DNA from: a virus
Strand: one strand, 5' to 3'
DNA length: 21,010 bases
IMG/VR virus record: IMGVR_UViG_3300021141_000068
Span: 1 to 21,010 of that record
The notes under the pieces are model-generated. The model was not told the DNA's origin. It searched no databases and saw only the letters and a program-made list of their open reading frames with translations. This document shows positions 1 through 7,316 of this stretch, one piece after another. Made by a program: the position numbers and the translations under genes. How positions within the stretch are numbered: position 1 is the stretch's first letter; each line of letters starts with the position of its first letter.

Positions 1-338
1 ACAGTAGCAGCTCTGTTCAATCTAATCTTGAACTTTCGGTTGGCCTTGTACTCTGGATAAAGAGCCTTTCGTTTTGCAGAACCATCTTTACCATCAAACA
101 CGATAATTACTCGTGTTGGGTTGATAGCTTTGATAGCGTGTCCTATACTCAAGAGACATCCTGATAAACCTCCTATGTGTTCACCATTTGCATTTGTTGT
201 TGGGCTTGCGGCATATGCTCTAATGAATGTGTTGAGACCGTCAACAATTAATACTCGAGAATTCTTTGTATCACTGTTGACTGTCCCTTCACCTTTAAGT
301 TTAATTTCATTAAAGTATGCTTGATACTTTTTGTTCAT
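1..338 (-). CDS. 5'-3' exonuclease (T4 RNase H / FEN-type), N-terminal part
   Basis: Partial gene: it starts at 338 and runs off the left edge, leaving 112 readable codons. It is too truncated to appear as a complete ORF. The protein starts MNKKYQAYFNEIK, then shows the PIN/FEN nuclease core: a strand ending in an acidic residue (VLIVDGLNTFIRAY, D33) and IIVFDGKDGSAKRKALYP with D82, followed by the YPEYKANRK helix typical of T4 RNase H and Pol I-type 5' nucleases. Such enzymes remove RNA primers and 5' flaps from lagging-strand DNA. The ATG lies 4 nt after the recombinase stop codon, so the two are cotranscribed and probably translationally coupled. In T4, rnh also lies near gene 32. The catalytic C-terminal acidic residues are outside the window. 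Confidence 0.85.
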   Translation of the reverse strand, partial: MNKKYQAYFNEIKLKGEGTVNSDTKNSRVLIVDGLNTFIRAYAASPTTNANGEHIGGLSGCLLSIGHAIKAINPTRVIIVFDGKDGSAKRKALYPEYKANRKFKIRLNRAAT

Positions 339-342
339 AGAC

Positions 343-1488
343 TTAATCTTCTAACTCTCCTTCATCTACTGAAACCTCATCCGGATCAATCATATTTTGA
401 TCTTTGTATTTCATAACGTAGATGTCACAGACTTTATTGTAACAATATTGTTTTAACTCTGGATCTGTGTCTAGCATTCCTCGCCAGTCTTTGGATTGGA
501 ATTTAACCTCTTCTCCAGTTTCCTCATTGACTAGGGTATACCAAGCTCCTGATCCTTTGATTATCCCATGATCTTTCATCATCGTCAACCAGCTGTTGTA
601 GTCATCAATGCCTGAGTTAAAGTAGATATCAAAAGTTGCTTTCTTAAATGGAGGACCCATACGATTCTTGATTACCTGAGCTTCTGTTTGAACTCCAATA
701 ATCTGTTCAGTCTTACCTGATCCACTTTTTAACTTACCAACTCCTTTTAACCTAATTCGACAACTTGCATGAAAACCTAAAGCTTTACCTCCAGACGTCG
801 TCCACTTATCTCCGAACATTACTCCCATCTTCTCACGCAACTGTGATGTACAGATTAACAGTACTCTTTGTTTTGCAATAATGTTTGTAATCTTACGCAT
901 TGCTTTTGACATCAAGATAGCTTTTGTAGTTGCCCAACCATCCTTCTCATAGTCAGCATCCTGCTCTACTTTTGTAGTAGCTGCTGAAACCGAATCCAAT
1001 GCTATCGTAACAAGTCTATCTTTGGAGCTCTTACGAACTGTTTCAATTATACTCTCCACAGCATCGAATGCGTCCTCGATAGTTTCTAGTGGAACATAGA
1101 GCATATTCTTTACATCAACTCCTACGGCTATCAAGAACTCCTCACTTAAAGCATTCTCTGTGTCGATGTAGACTGCAAGTCCACCTTTCTTCTGAGTGTT
1201 TGCCAACGAGTGAGCTACAATCAAACTCTTTCCTGATGCCTCCATTCCCTGCAACTCTACTATTCTACCTACTGGAAATCCACCATCAGGTCTGTTTGAG
1301 ATTGCCAAGTCTAACAGAGAGGAGCCGGTACCGACCCACTCTGTTAAATCTGTTGGAGTATCCTCTTCTCCTGTCAAGAAATGCGCCGCCTTGAAGTCCT
1401 TAAACTTTTTGTTTAGGCTATCTGCTAATTCAGAAGCCAATTCGTCCCTTCCCGATATTTCATCAGGTGTCTTCGTAGACTTTGCCAT
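343..1488 (-). CDS. recA: RecA/UvsX-family recombinase
   Basis: 381 residues, the usual length for RecA or UvsX. It is the ATP-dependent strand-exchange protein used in phage recombination-dependent replication and repair. The Walker A motif is GMEASGKS (81-88), the catalytic-glutamate region is YIDTENALS (E111), Walker B is LVTIALDSVSA (D165), and the sensor/L1-L2 region is TSQLREKMGVMFGDKW...TSGGKALGFHASCRIRL (Q216 matches the RecA allosteric glutamine). These motifs match bacterial RecA more closely than T4 UvsX. The C-terminus is acidic (DPDEVSVDEGELED), as in RecA, where the tail restrains DNA binding. It sits 5 nt downstream of the gp32-type gene and 4 nt upstream of the 5' nuclease, so the three form a replication/recombination operon. 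No Shine-Dalgarno; the leader is A-rich. Confidence 0.93.
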   Translation of the reverse strand: MAKSTKTPDEISGRDELASELADSLNKKFKDFKAAHFLTGEEDTPTDLTEWVGTGSSLLDLAISNRPDGGFPVGRIVELQGMEASGKSLIVAHSLANTQKKGGLAVYIDTENALSEEFLIAVGVDVKNMLYVPLETIEDAFDAVESIIETVRKSSKDRLVTIALDSVSAATTKVEQDADYEKDGWATTKAILMSKAMRKITNIIAKQRVLLICTSQLREKMGVMFGDKWTTSGGKALGFHASCRIRLKGVGKLKSGSGKTEQIIGVQTEAQVIKNRMGPPFKKATFDIYFNSGIDDYNSWLTMMKDHGIIKGSGAWYTLVNEETGEEVKFQSKDWRGMLDTDPELKQYCYNKVCDIYVMKYKDQNMIDPDEVSVDEGELED

Positions 1489-1493
1489 ACTTT

Positions 1494-2270
1494 TTATGAA
1501 TTAAATAATGAATCGAATGCTGATGAAATATCGTCAGTACTTGTAGCTGTAGTTGCTCCTGAGATAGGCTTAGCTGCTGGCTTTGTACCTTGAGCGTCAG
1601 CATCTGCAGATGGATCTAACCACTTAGCTAATACTTCTGTCATTTCATCATAAGTTGGTTCTGTGAACAACTCAGTGATTTGTTTTTGGTTCGATACGAT
1701 CATCTCAGCAACTTCTTTTTCAGATGTAGCTGGTGTAGTGTTAGGTTTAACACGTACTGTGAATGATGGGAACGCTCCTTCTTTCTCTGCTGCGATATGC
1801 TCTACAGTTACGTCACGACCGTTCATTAAGTCTGTGATATCACCATAGTCAGGATCTGCAATTACAGATAACAACTCTGTGTAGATTTGTTTACCAAAAG
1901 ACCAAAACTTAACTCCCTCATGCTCAGCACCACGAACGATTACTGGAGCATATACACGGAACTTAGGTTCGATTTTTCTTCCTAGTTTCCAATCGTCTTT
2001 GTCTCCAGATTTTTTCAATTTCTCTGCAAACTCAACTACTGGATCAGGACGGCCAAAAGACATCGGAGATATCATTGTGCGTTTTCCAATTTCGTAATGA
2101 AAGTACAATTCCAAGAAAGGATTGTTTTTGTCGAATGCGTAGGGTACTAAACGTACTTGAGATTTTCCTACTGGTGGTTTCCACATGAAGTCACTTGACT
2201 TGGTTCCACCTCCTGTTGATTGTTGCATTTGTTGCAACTTTGATCTGATTGCGTCTAAATTAATAGCCAT
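1494..2270 (-). CDS. 32: gp32-like single-stranded DNA-binding protein
   Basis: 258 residues. It resembles T4 gp32, which coats ssDNA cooperatively and coordinates polymerase, recombinase and helicase loading. The core reads VRLVPYAFDKNNPFLELYFHYEIGKR and later FRVYAPVIVRGAEHEG-VKFWSFGKQIYTELLSVI, which follows the order of the T4 OB-fold (T4 has YWANILVVKDP...GKVFKYRFGKKIWDKI). The C-terminus is low-complexity then acidic (STDDISSAFDSLFNS), as expected for the gp32 protein-interaction tail. The short N-terminal arm (DAIRSKLQQMQQ) would be the cooperativity domain. It has no cysteine at all, so the T4 zinc site is absent. The leader is unusual (see regulatory entry): a hairpin between direct repeats, then AAATA repeats up to the ATG, suggesting autogenous control. 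Confidence 0.9.
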   Translation of the reverse strand: MAINLDAIRSKLQQMQQSTGGGTKSSDFMWKPPVGKSQVRLVPYAFDKNNPFLELYFHYEIGKRTMISPMSFGRPDPVVEFAEKLKKSGDKDDWKLGRKIEPKFRVYAPVIVRGAEHEGVKFWSFGKQIYTELLSVIADPDYGDITDLMNGRDVTVEHIAAEKEGAFPSFTVRVKPNTTPATSEKEVAEMIVSNQKQITELFTEPTYDEMTEVLAKWLDPSADADAQGTKPAAKPISGATTATSTDDISSAFDSLFNS

Positions 2271-2274
2271 ACTG

Positions 2275-2343
2275 TTTATTTATTTATTTGTTTATTACTG
2301 ACCTTACTTGAGGAACCTTTCCTCTTATTTACTGGCCTTACTT
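2275..2343 (-). promoter_or_regulatory. Candidate autoregulatory leader of the gp32 gene
   Basis: On the coding strand the leader reads: a 15-nt direct repeat (AAGTAAGGCCAGTAA, 2343-2329), a 6-bp hairpin GAGGAA-AGG-TTCCTC (2324-2310), the repeat again with one change (AAGTAAGGTCAGTAA, 2309-2295), then tandem AAATA-type units ending 4 nt before the ATG. T4 gp32 shuts off its own translation by nucleating at a leader pseudoknot and spreading along an unstructured A/U tract over the start site. The same logic is visible here although the sequence is different. That function is inferred. Confidence 0.5.
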
Positions 2344-2376
2344 AACTATACTACTTTTTTTCTCTTTTAGCAACAC

Positions 2377-2757
2377 TTAACGTGAAAGCTCTTCTATTTT
2401 TATTGCTCTGCAATTATACTCACTGTCTGACAGCAAAAGCATGTCCTGGTAGTGTGTCCAGTCTATTCTATATGTTTTATCTAGTACCCCACCGTTCAAG
2501 CTTCGGATTAATGAATTAAGAGCATTAATGCTGTAAAGTGAGTTTGTTTCTTTTTTTCTGTTGATTGAAATCGTATCCTTCATTCTCTTGGTACTTCCTT
2601 CAACGTTATATATGCACACAACGTTGTTAGGCTCCTCCAAGTAAGAGTAACATTTAACATTGGAAACAGCTTCTACTGTGTAGGTTTTGTATATCTCACC
2701 AATACAGTAGGGTAACTTATCAATGTAAGTGAATGTGCATAGTAATTGTGGTCTCAT
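2377..2757 (-). CDS. Hypothetical protein, 126 aa
   Basis: I do not recognise this family. It is a 126-residue soluble protein with no signal peptide or membrane span, starting MRPQLLCTFTYIDKLPYCIGEIYKTYTVEAV. The first half looks like a small beta-rich domain (KCYSYLEEPNNVVCIYNVEG), and the middle is basic (STKRMKDTISINRKKETNS). It has five cysteines, not arranged as an obvious zinc motif. Its ATG overlaps the end of the preceding coiled-coil gene by one base, so the two are translationally coupled. Placement between the polymerase-like gene and gp32 suggests a replication accessory or an early-expressed protein, but nothing in the sequence proves it. Confidence 0.6.
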   Translation of the reverse strand: MRPQLLCTFTYIDKLPYCIGEIYKTYTVEAVSNVKCYSYLEEPNNVVCIYNVEGSTKRMKDTISINRKKETNSLYSINALNSLIRSLNGGVLDKTYRIDWTHYQDMLLLSDSEYNCRAIKIEELSR

Positions 2758-2999
2758 TATTTCTTCTCGATCGCGTCTATTTGTTGCTTCAGTTTTGCAA
2801 TCTCACCATCCATCCCTGCTTTTTGCTTTTCTTTGTCAGCCTTTTGTGCAGCTAGTTGAGCTATCTTCTGATCATCTTGAGCATTAGCTGCGGATTCAGC
2901 TTCTTCGATAGAGCTTCTACGTTTAAACTTAATTTTGTTTTCTCGCAGAATAACTTCTATCTCTTGTCGTATGTAATCTTTTATAGACGTCTTCTTCAT
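2757..2999 (-). CDS. Small coiled-coil protein, 80 aa
   Basis: 80 residues, family not recognised. The N-terminus MKKTSIKDYIRQEIEVILREN is an amphipathic helix, followed by a basic patch KIKFKRR and then an Ala/Gln/Lys/Asp-rich heptad-like region (QKIAQLAAQKADKEKQK...EIAKLKQQIDAIEKK) predicted by eye to form a coiled coil. The N-terminal IRQEI element resembles LRQEIRRLAKKK at the start of the protein encoded at 11832-12167. The start codon lies 16 nt below a TATTTATA element, so this gene may open a transcript that includes the downstream 126-residue protein, gp32 and the recombinase. Its stop overlaps the next start. Confidence 0.6.
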   Translation of the reverse strand: MKKTSIKDYIRQEIEVILRENKIKFKRRSSIEEAESAANAQDDQKIAQLAAQKADKEKQKAGMDGEIAKLKQQIDAIEKK

Positions 3000-3014
3000 A
3001 GTGTATGCCTTTAC

Positions 3015-3035
3015 ATATAAATAGTATGTAATTTA
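3015..3035 (-). promoter_or_regulatory. TATTTATA-type promoter element upstream of 2757-2999
   Basis: On the coding strand TACATACTATTTATATG precedes the start codon at 2999; the TATTTATA core is 3023-3016. A 21-nt stretch beginning exactly at the TAA stop of the polymerase-like gene is repeated without change at 20438-20418. It belongs to a set of at least six such intergenic elements in the window. Promoter function is inferred from position and recurrence. Confidence 0.5.
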
Positions 3036-4337
3036 ATAAACGGCTAAGTTAGCTAGACTAGACCCTAACTTTGTCTTGATAGGAAACTTTGTAACATCAA
3101 TAGCTTTTGGTATAACCGTCCCTAATAAATAGTCTAGTTCTGACAAAGGAACGTCAAATAAGATACTATCATATGTGTATAGTACTGGTTTTGTTTTTAT
3201 TCCTATTAATCCTAGAAGAATTGGTTGAAGCATTAACACATTAAACTCAGTCTCATACATCTGAATAAAATAGTTGAATAATGTGTACTCGCTTATGTCT
3301 TGGTAATTAGCAAGTATTAGTCTCCTACCCGATATTGGACTCTCTATATAACCATGCTCGTTGCCATACACCCATAGCTGCCTAGCTAGATTACTTGCCG
3401 CTTGGAAGAATGGAACGTGAAGGTATTGTTTGCTGATCCCACCATATATTTGTCTGAAGGTAGCTTCCTTGGCTGAAGCGATCTGTGTCTTAGTTGGATT
3501 ATCTGTATTGTTGTAATGTTTAGCTAAATGCTCGTACACATCGTCAGTCCCGAAGTCATACCCAACTAGTGATGCAATCAATCGTGGGTGGTATGCGTTA
3601 AAATCAATCTCCACCAAGCTACCATCCTCAAACCTACTAACGAAACAATCCCTTGTACCGTCTTCCTTATTCAAGGCAGCAAAGTTAATTCCATCAAACC
3701 TATTACTCGGACGTCCAGTTGTTGTGTAGTAGTTGTACTGGGTGTAGCTTTTATCTCCTACCTTTGAAAAACTCTTTCCAAATCTTTCATCAAAAATAGA
3801 ACTATCAATTTGGATTCCATTCTTTTCGATCATATAGAAAGAACTTACAAGCCTTTGCTGATAGAATGGTAAACCAGGTTGCTTTTCTTCTATAAAGACC
3901 TTGCTGAATAACTCGTAGGCAATGCTCTCGTGTTTTTGTAAACTAACTAAAGATCCTAGTACACCACAATCGGATAGGTATCGTGCATAGTGGTTTATAA
4001 TGGAAGGGGTCTCAAAGTTGCAACTTTTGTTTGTCTGAAGATAGTATTGAAGTTGCACATCTATAAAGCTATCGGTTTCATAACCTGCGTACTTGAATAT
4101 GATAGTATCGTAGCTATAAACTTTGCACCGGTGTAGGAAGTTAAAATCACCTACTTTGAATATTGCGTCTGGGTGACTCTTACAAACTGAGTATGTTTGC
4201 TTTGTCTTAGTGTCGATTAGGATAACAGCGATAATATCACTCTCAACTCTGTGTCTCCTATTATCCTGCAGTACAGGATATACGAAGAAGGTTCTATCGT
4301 ATAGAGATTCTAATTGCTGCTTGTTGTCTATTATCAT
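3033..4337 (-). CDS. Short, divergent family A DNA polymerase
   Basis: 434 residues with the order of family A polymerase motifs. YTTTGRPSN...INFAALNKEDGTRDCF (204-232) matches the Pol I TxTGRLSS...NLQNIP...RxxF block. Motif A is LVEIDFNAYHPRLIASL, with catalytic D245. Motif B is KEATFRQIYGG, with K290, F294, Y298 and G299 at the Pol I K758/F762/Y766/G767 positions. YIESPISGRRL (330-340) matches the Pol I YVET-GRRR segment. Motif C is LYTYDSILFDV with D390. Residues 77-101 (YDTIIFKYAGYE...IDVQLQYYLQ) resemble the C-terminal half of a 3'-5' exonuclease domain, but I see no clear DxE, so proofreading is probably lost. Odd: motif C is YDS rather than HDE, motif A has H250 in place of the family Glu, and the motif B Arg is missing. 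Length is below typical phage PolA (about 600-700). It could be the main replicase or an accessory polymerase. Confidence 0.75.
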   Translation of the reverse strand: MIIDNKQQLESLYDRTFFVYPVLQDNRRHRVESDIIAVILIDTKTKQTYSVCKSHPDAIFKVGDFNFLHRCKVYSYDTIIFKYAGYETDSFIDVQLQYYLQTNKSCNFETPSIINHYARYLSDCGVLGSLVSLQKHESIAYELFSKVFIEEKQPGLPFYQQRLVSSFYMIEKNGIQIDSSIFDERFGKSFSKVGDKSYTQYNYYTTTGRPSNRFDGINFAALNKEDGTRDCFVSRFEDGSLVEIDFNAYHPRLIASLVGYDFGTDDVYEHLAKHYNNTDNPTKTQIASAKEATFRQIYGGISKQYLHVPFFQAASNLARQLWVYGNEHGYIESPISGRRLILANYQDISEYTLFNYFIQMYETEFNVLMLQPILLGLIGIKTKPVLYTYDSILFDVPLSELDYLLGTVIPKAIDVTKFPIKTKLGSSLANLAVY

Positions 4338-4367
4338 GCATACAATATACTAATTAAATTCCAATAA

Positions 4368-5042
4368 TCAAAATCTTGTGAAGCGAGCAAATTCAGTAAA
4401 GCTTTTTACTGAGTATAAGATGCTTGGAACTACCTTCTGAGCTTTATATAGTGCTAGTTCGTTTTGTTGTGCAAGGACATCGTAGGATCCAACCAGTCTC
4501 CAAGTAACACTTACAAAGGAGTAAAGACCATCATCTATACCACCAAACAAGCCTAGTAACTCCCACTGTGAGTTGTTTATCTCTATCGCATAGCTAGAAT
4601 CATCACCTCTCTTCTGCACAAAGTATCGACTGTCCTGACCCACCTCATAAGCGGCATCTGTTGGCTCATATATGTAAGGAACTGGATCTACGAAACTCAA
4701 CACTGCTATATCAAATGATTTTATCCTTTCGTAATCGTATTGATATTTTTCTAGATATATTCTTCTGAGTCTCTTTCTACTTTCGGTATTCTTTGGAGCT
4801 ACAATTATAAGCTTTGGATTGATAATGTCAGGATCTCCAGTTTGATTAACATCATCGCCAGCGTTTAGGGGAGCTGGTCCAGTGAACGCTGCGATTCCTT
4901 CTATATGATACTCACCCACATACTCTTCACCATCTAAACTAAACTCACCACCCTTAGTGTAAAGGTGTGTTAGTGTCTTTCTTCGTGCAGAGAAACTACT
5001 AATATTGCTTGCTCTATTTTTCTTTTTATTTAGACTTGCCAT
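4368..5042 (-). CDS. Putative virion/baseplate-associated protein with YTKGGEF motif
   Basis: 224 residues. I recognise no named family, but residues 27-47 contain YTKGGEFSLDGEEYVGEYH, a short motif of the form YTxGxEFxLxGxxYxGxYH that I have seen in structural proteins of environmental T4-like phages (from memory, not searched). The N-terminus is basic and Ser/Asn-rich. A central segment (INPKLIIVAPKNTESRKRLRRIYLEKYQYDYERIKSFDIAVLSF) and a C-terminal beta-rich part follow. There is no signal peptide or membrane span. It begins 2 nt after the hub gene's stop and is the last gene of the tail block before the replication genes. A baseplate or tail-fibre attachment role is inferred from context only. 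Confidence 0.55.
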   Translation of the reverse strand: MASLNKKKNRASNISSFSARRKTLTHLYTKGGEFSLDGEEYVGEYHIEGIAAFTGPAPLNAGDDVNQTGDPDIINPKLIIVAPKNTESRKRLRRIYLEKYQYDYERIKSFDIAVLSFVDPVPYIYEPTDAAYEVGQDSRYFVQKRGDDSSYAIEINNSQWELLGLFGGIDDGLYSFVSVTWRLVGSYDVLAQQNELALYKAQKVVPSILYSVKSFTEFARFTRF

Positions 5043-5044
5043 AG

Positions 5045-7018
5045 TTATCTGGATTTTTTATACCTAGCAACCGTACTCACTGTTGTTGTCCAATCGTTGA
5101 CAGATATATCATGCTCCACTGATGTTATTTGAAAGTCAAAAGACTTTGCCACAGCTGGTGGTATTCTGTCTGAAGTGACAGCTTGTCCAAAAGCAAAGCC
5201 ACCAATTCCATCTACCGTGAACCCAAAGTCAAAAGGTAGTGGTGTTCCAGCACAAGCTTCCTCTACTTTATCGTTTCCGTTTACCTTCTCTGCTACTGCT
5301 TGGATTGCAGCTGCAGTCGTTCCTCCATCCACTACATCCCACATCTCATCAAAGATTTCATTAAAGGTTGGCTTTTCAGACTTCCCTGCTTGTTTAGTCT
5401 CTGCACAATCACATGGTGGTGGATCCTTTGCATACTTCTTTCCAAGAACTTTAATCGAACCATCACCAGCTAATCCAAACGGGGTGAAACCAACCGTATC
5501 ACACTTTGCTCCTTTTGAGTTTTGCTTAGCACCATTAGAGTATAAAGCTTGAGTTTTCATAGCTCCTGTAAGTTTCATGTCTAGTTTTAGATCACGTACT
5601 ACAGAATTATTAGGTAAAGAAGGTATTGCATAGGTTTCTACAACTTCATACTTTCTTGAATCTATAACAGATATTGTTGGTACTTTGTCTGGTCTAGCAC
5701 AATCCTCTGTAGTGCTAACAATCTCTAGCATATCATTCCAATATCCACCACACGCTTCACTTATCTTTTTAATAACATTAGTTAAGAAAGTGTGTACTTT
5801 ATTATCTCCTTCCTCAACTGCTTTTAATTCTTGTGTTAAGAATACGCAATTAAGCATTATGCCTCCAAAGTCAAACTCCACTGGATTCCATATCTCTGGA
5901 ACGGATCCTACCCAATTCCAATTCGATCCTAACTGTCTATTAAGTTGTGGTGATCCAGGAATTACACATATACGTGGGTCTCCTGATTCAAGTGATGGGT
6001 GAGATCTTACCAATAGGTCTGTACTTTGTATTTTTCCTAGAAGGAATTTTCCTCCAGATGTTGGAAACGCGTATCTATTGATTGCTGCTTCTAGTGTAGA
6101 GTAAGAAATGTATCCCTCAGTTGTGTCGTAGTTGCCCATCGAAAACATAGACTGAGCATCACCTCCGCTACCGTCTCGATCTGCTCCTTCATAATTCCCT
6201 GCAGCGATGACTGGTGTTTTACCGTCCTCAGCCATTGCAGTTGCTAACTTTGCTTTAAAGTCTCCAAAGGAGCTTTCACCATCGCTTGCGTCTGTATCAA
6301 CATCGTAAAAGAATGTAGCTAGTAGATTTTTCTTAGCCACAACTTCTTTACTATCTCCATTAGCATCTTCAGAGCTGAATGTTCTTTCACACCCAGAACA
6401 GCCTTCATTGTGCACAGCTACCTTACTTTCCCCGGTTGCCTCAGTTGCTGCCACCATCTCAAAACTACAATCCCATATGTTTTCACTATTTAGTTTGTAG
6501 TTAAAGTTGGTAATCAATCCCTGCATTCCATCGTATATAGCACTACTTGCTGCTTTCTTTTGCATTTGACAACTAGCTGCAGAATCGGAAAGAGGACCAT
6601 TTACTGTTTCGGGAGGGTTTGCACCAGTAGCACCGACAGACCAACCCCACTGAACTCTCACAGTCATTCCTGGAATGAAGTAACATTTTTGAAGTGCTAT
6701 TAGTTGAGCATCTGTAAAAGCTTTAAGCTCTACTGTACAGCTTCGTGTTGTTCCTAATTCTCCTTGCTTCTTAACTTGCACTCCAGTAACTACTACTTTT
6801 GGTCTCAGCAATCCTGGCTCGTAGGCTCCGGTTACCGCTATAGTTTTATTAGCGCTGGCTAGTATTTGATAATCACTTCCACATACGGAACTTAGCGAAG
6901 ATATGCGAATCCATGGGAATCTCTGCGCAGCCCACGTTACTCCTTTTACGGTTGCTCGTGCTGCTAATTCTGCCTTTGTTTTGGCTGGTACGTTCTTTTT
7001 GCTAAATAGATTACTCAT
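5045..7018 (-). CDS. Baseplate hub protein (gp27/gpD-like)
   Basis: 657 residues. The N-terminal region reads LRPKVVVTGVQVKKQGELGTTRSCTVELKAFTDAQL...CYFIPGMTVRVQWGW (about 70-125), a beta-barrel signature shared by myovirus hub proteins. The C-terminus SFDFQITSVEHDISVNDWTTTVSTVARYKKS matches the closing strand pair of gp27, P2 gpD and VgrG-type hubs (TSVEHxIxxxxWTT). The hub sits under the tail tube and carries the puncturing device. The middle is long and cysteine-rich, with CSGC near residue 206 and PPPCDCAE near 535, possibly metal sites or disulfides. Gene order tape measure, tail protein, LysM protein, hub is the normal order for contractile tails. No Shine-Dalgarno; the leader ends AAGTT before ATG. 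No lysozyme domain is seen. Confidence 0.75.
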   Translation of the reverse strand: MSNLFSKKNVPAKTKAELAARATVKGVTWAAQRFPWIRISSLSSVCGSDYQILASANKTIAVTGAYEPGLLRPKVVVTGVQVKKQGELGTTRSCTVELKAFTDAQLIALQKCYFIPGMTVRVQWGWSVGATGANPPETVNGPLSDSAASCQMQKKAASSAIYDGMQGLITNFNYKLNSENIWDCSFEMVAATEATGESKVAVHNEGCSGCERTFSSEDANGDSKEVVAKKNLLATFFYDVDTDASDGESSFGDFKAKLATAMAEDGKTPVIAAGNYEGADRDGSGGDAQSMFSMGNYDTTEGYISYSTLEAAINRYAFPTSGGKFLLGKIQSTDLLVRSHPSLESGDPRICVIPGSPQLNRQLGSNWNWVGSVPEIWNPVEFDFGGIMLNCVFLTQELKAVEEGDNKVHTFLTNVIKKISEACGGYWNDMLEIVSTTEDCARPDKVPTISVIDSRKYEVVETYAIPSLPNNSVVRDLKLDMKLTGAMKTQALYSNGAKQNSKGAKCDTVGFTPFGLAGDGSIKVLGKKYAKDPPPCDCAETKQAGKSEKPTFNEIFDEMWDVVDGGTTAAAIQAVAEKVNGNDKVEEACAGTPLPFDFGFTVDGIGGFAFGQAVTSDRIPPAVAKSFDFQITSVEHDISVNDWTTTVSTVARYKKSR

Positions 7019-7021
7019 AAC

Positions 7022-7315
7022 TTATTGGTTTAATCTCAAATACTCTTGAAGTACATCGTCATATTGTTGTGGTATTCTAAGTAGTGTACCTGGCTCTAGT
7101 ACGAAGCTACCCTTCCCTACTGCATTTGCTTCTGCTATTAACCACCACTTATTAGAATCACCATAGTAGTTGTACGATAGTAAGTCTAGTCGATCTCCTG
7201 GAGTTGTTCTCACATATATGTCAGAATCCTTTCTTGGGATGGGTGGATATAAGGTAGCTCGAGTTACTCTGTTACCATTCTCACTAAGCTTGGTTGGTAT
7301 GTCTTCGTATCTCAT
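7022..7315 (-). CDS. LysM-domain baseplate protein (gp53 / P2 gpX-like)
   Basis: 97 residues from the chosen ATG at 7315; an ORF extends upstream to 7363, but that start would overlap the previous gene by 47 nt, whereas 7315 is one base after its TAA. The protein MRYEDIPTKLSENGNRVT... contains a LysM-like fold: DIYVRTTPGDRLDLLSYNYYGDSNKWWLIAEAN, then a turn and PGTLLRIPQ. This is the classic tail protein X / gp53 arrangement (strand, two helices, strand). In contractile phages it clamps hub and wedge in the baseplate rather than binding peptidoglycan. It lies 3 nt upstream of the hub gene. Family recognition is strong; the exact T4 equivalent is inferred. Confidence 0.85.
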   Translation of the reverse strand: MRYEDIPTKLSENGNRVTRATLYPPIPRKDSDIYVRTTPGDRLDLLSYNYYGDSNKWWLIAEANAVGKGSFVLEPGTLLRIPQQYDDVLQEYLRLNQ

Positions 7316-7316
7316 A

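Noticed and set aside
121-324. Plus-strand 67-codon open frame at the left edge
   Set aside because: The minus strand here encodes clear FEN-type nuclease motifs, so the plus frame is a shadow.
1089-1394. Plus-strand 101-codon open frame inside the recombinase gene
   Set aside because: Covers the conserved Walker A and B region of the minus-strand gene, and its product is Leu/Ser/Pro-rich noise.
2275-2293. TTTA tandem repeat as a possible slippage microsatellite or origin iteron
   Set aside because: Only about four units, directly against the gp32 start; a leader role is more economical. No iteron cluster or AT-rich unwinding region with strand asymmetry is visible.
3016-3023. TATAAATA on the plus strand as a canonical T4 late promoter
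   Set aside because: It would drive transcription away from all genes in the window; I treat the reverse-complement reading as the functional element, though antisense RNA cannot be excluded.
5175-6002. Two plus-strand open frames (125 and 105 codons) inside the hub gene
   Set aside because: Shadows of a real minus-strand gene; Ser/Pro-rich products typical of antisense frames, no promoter or leader.
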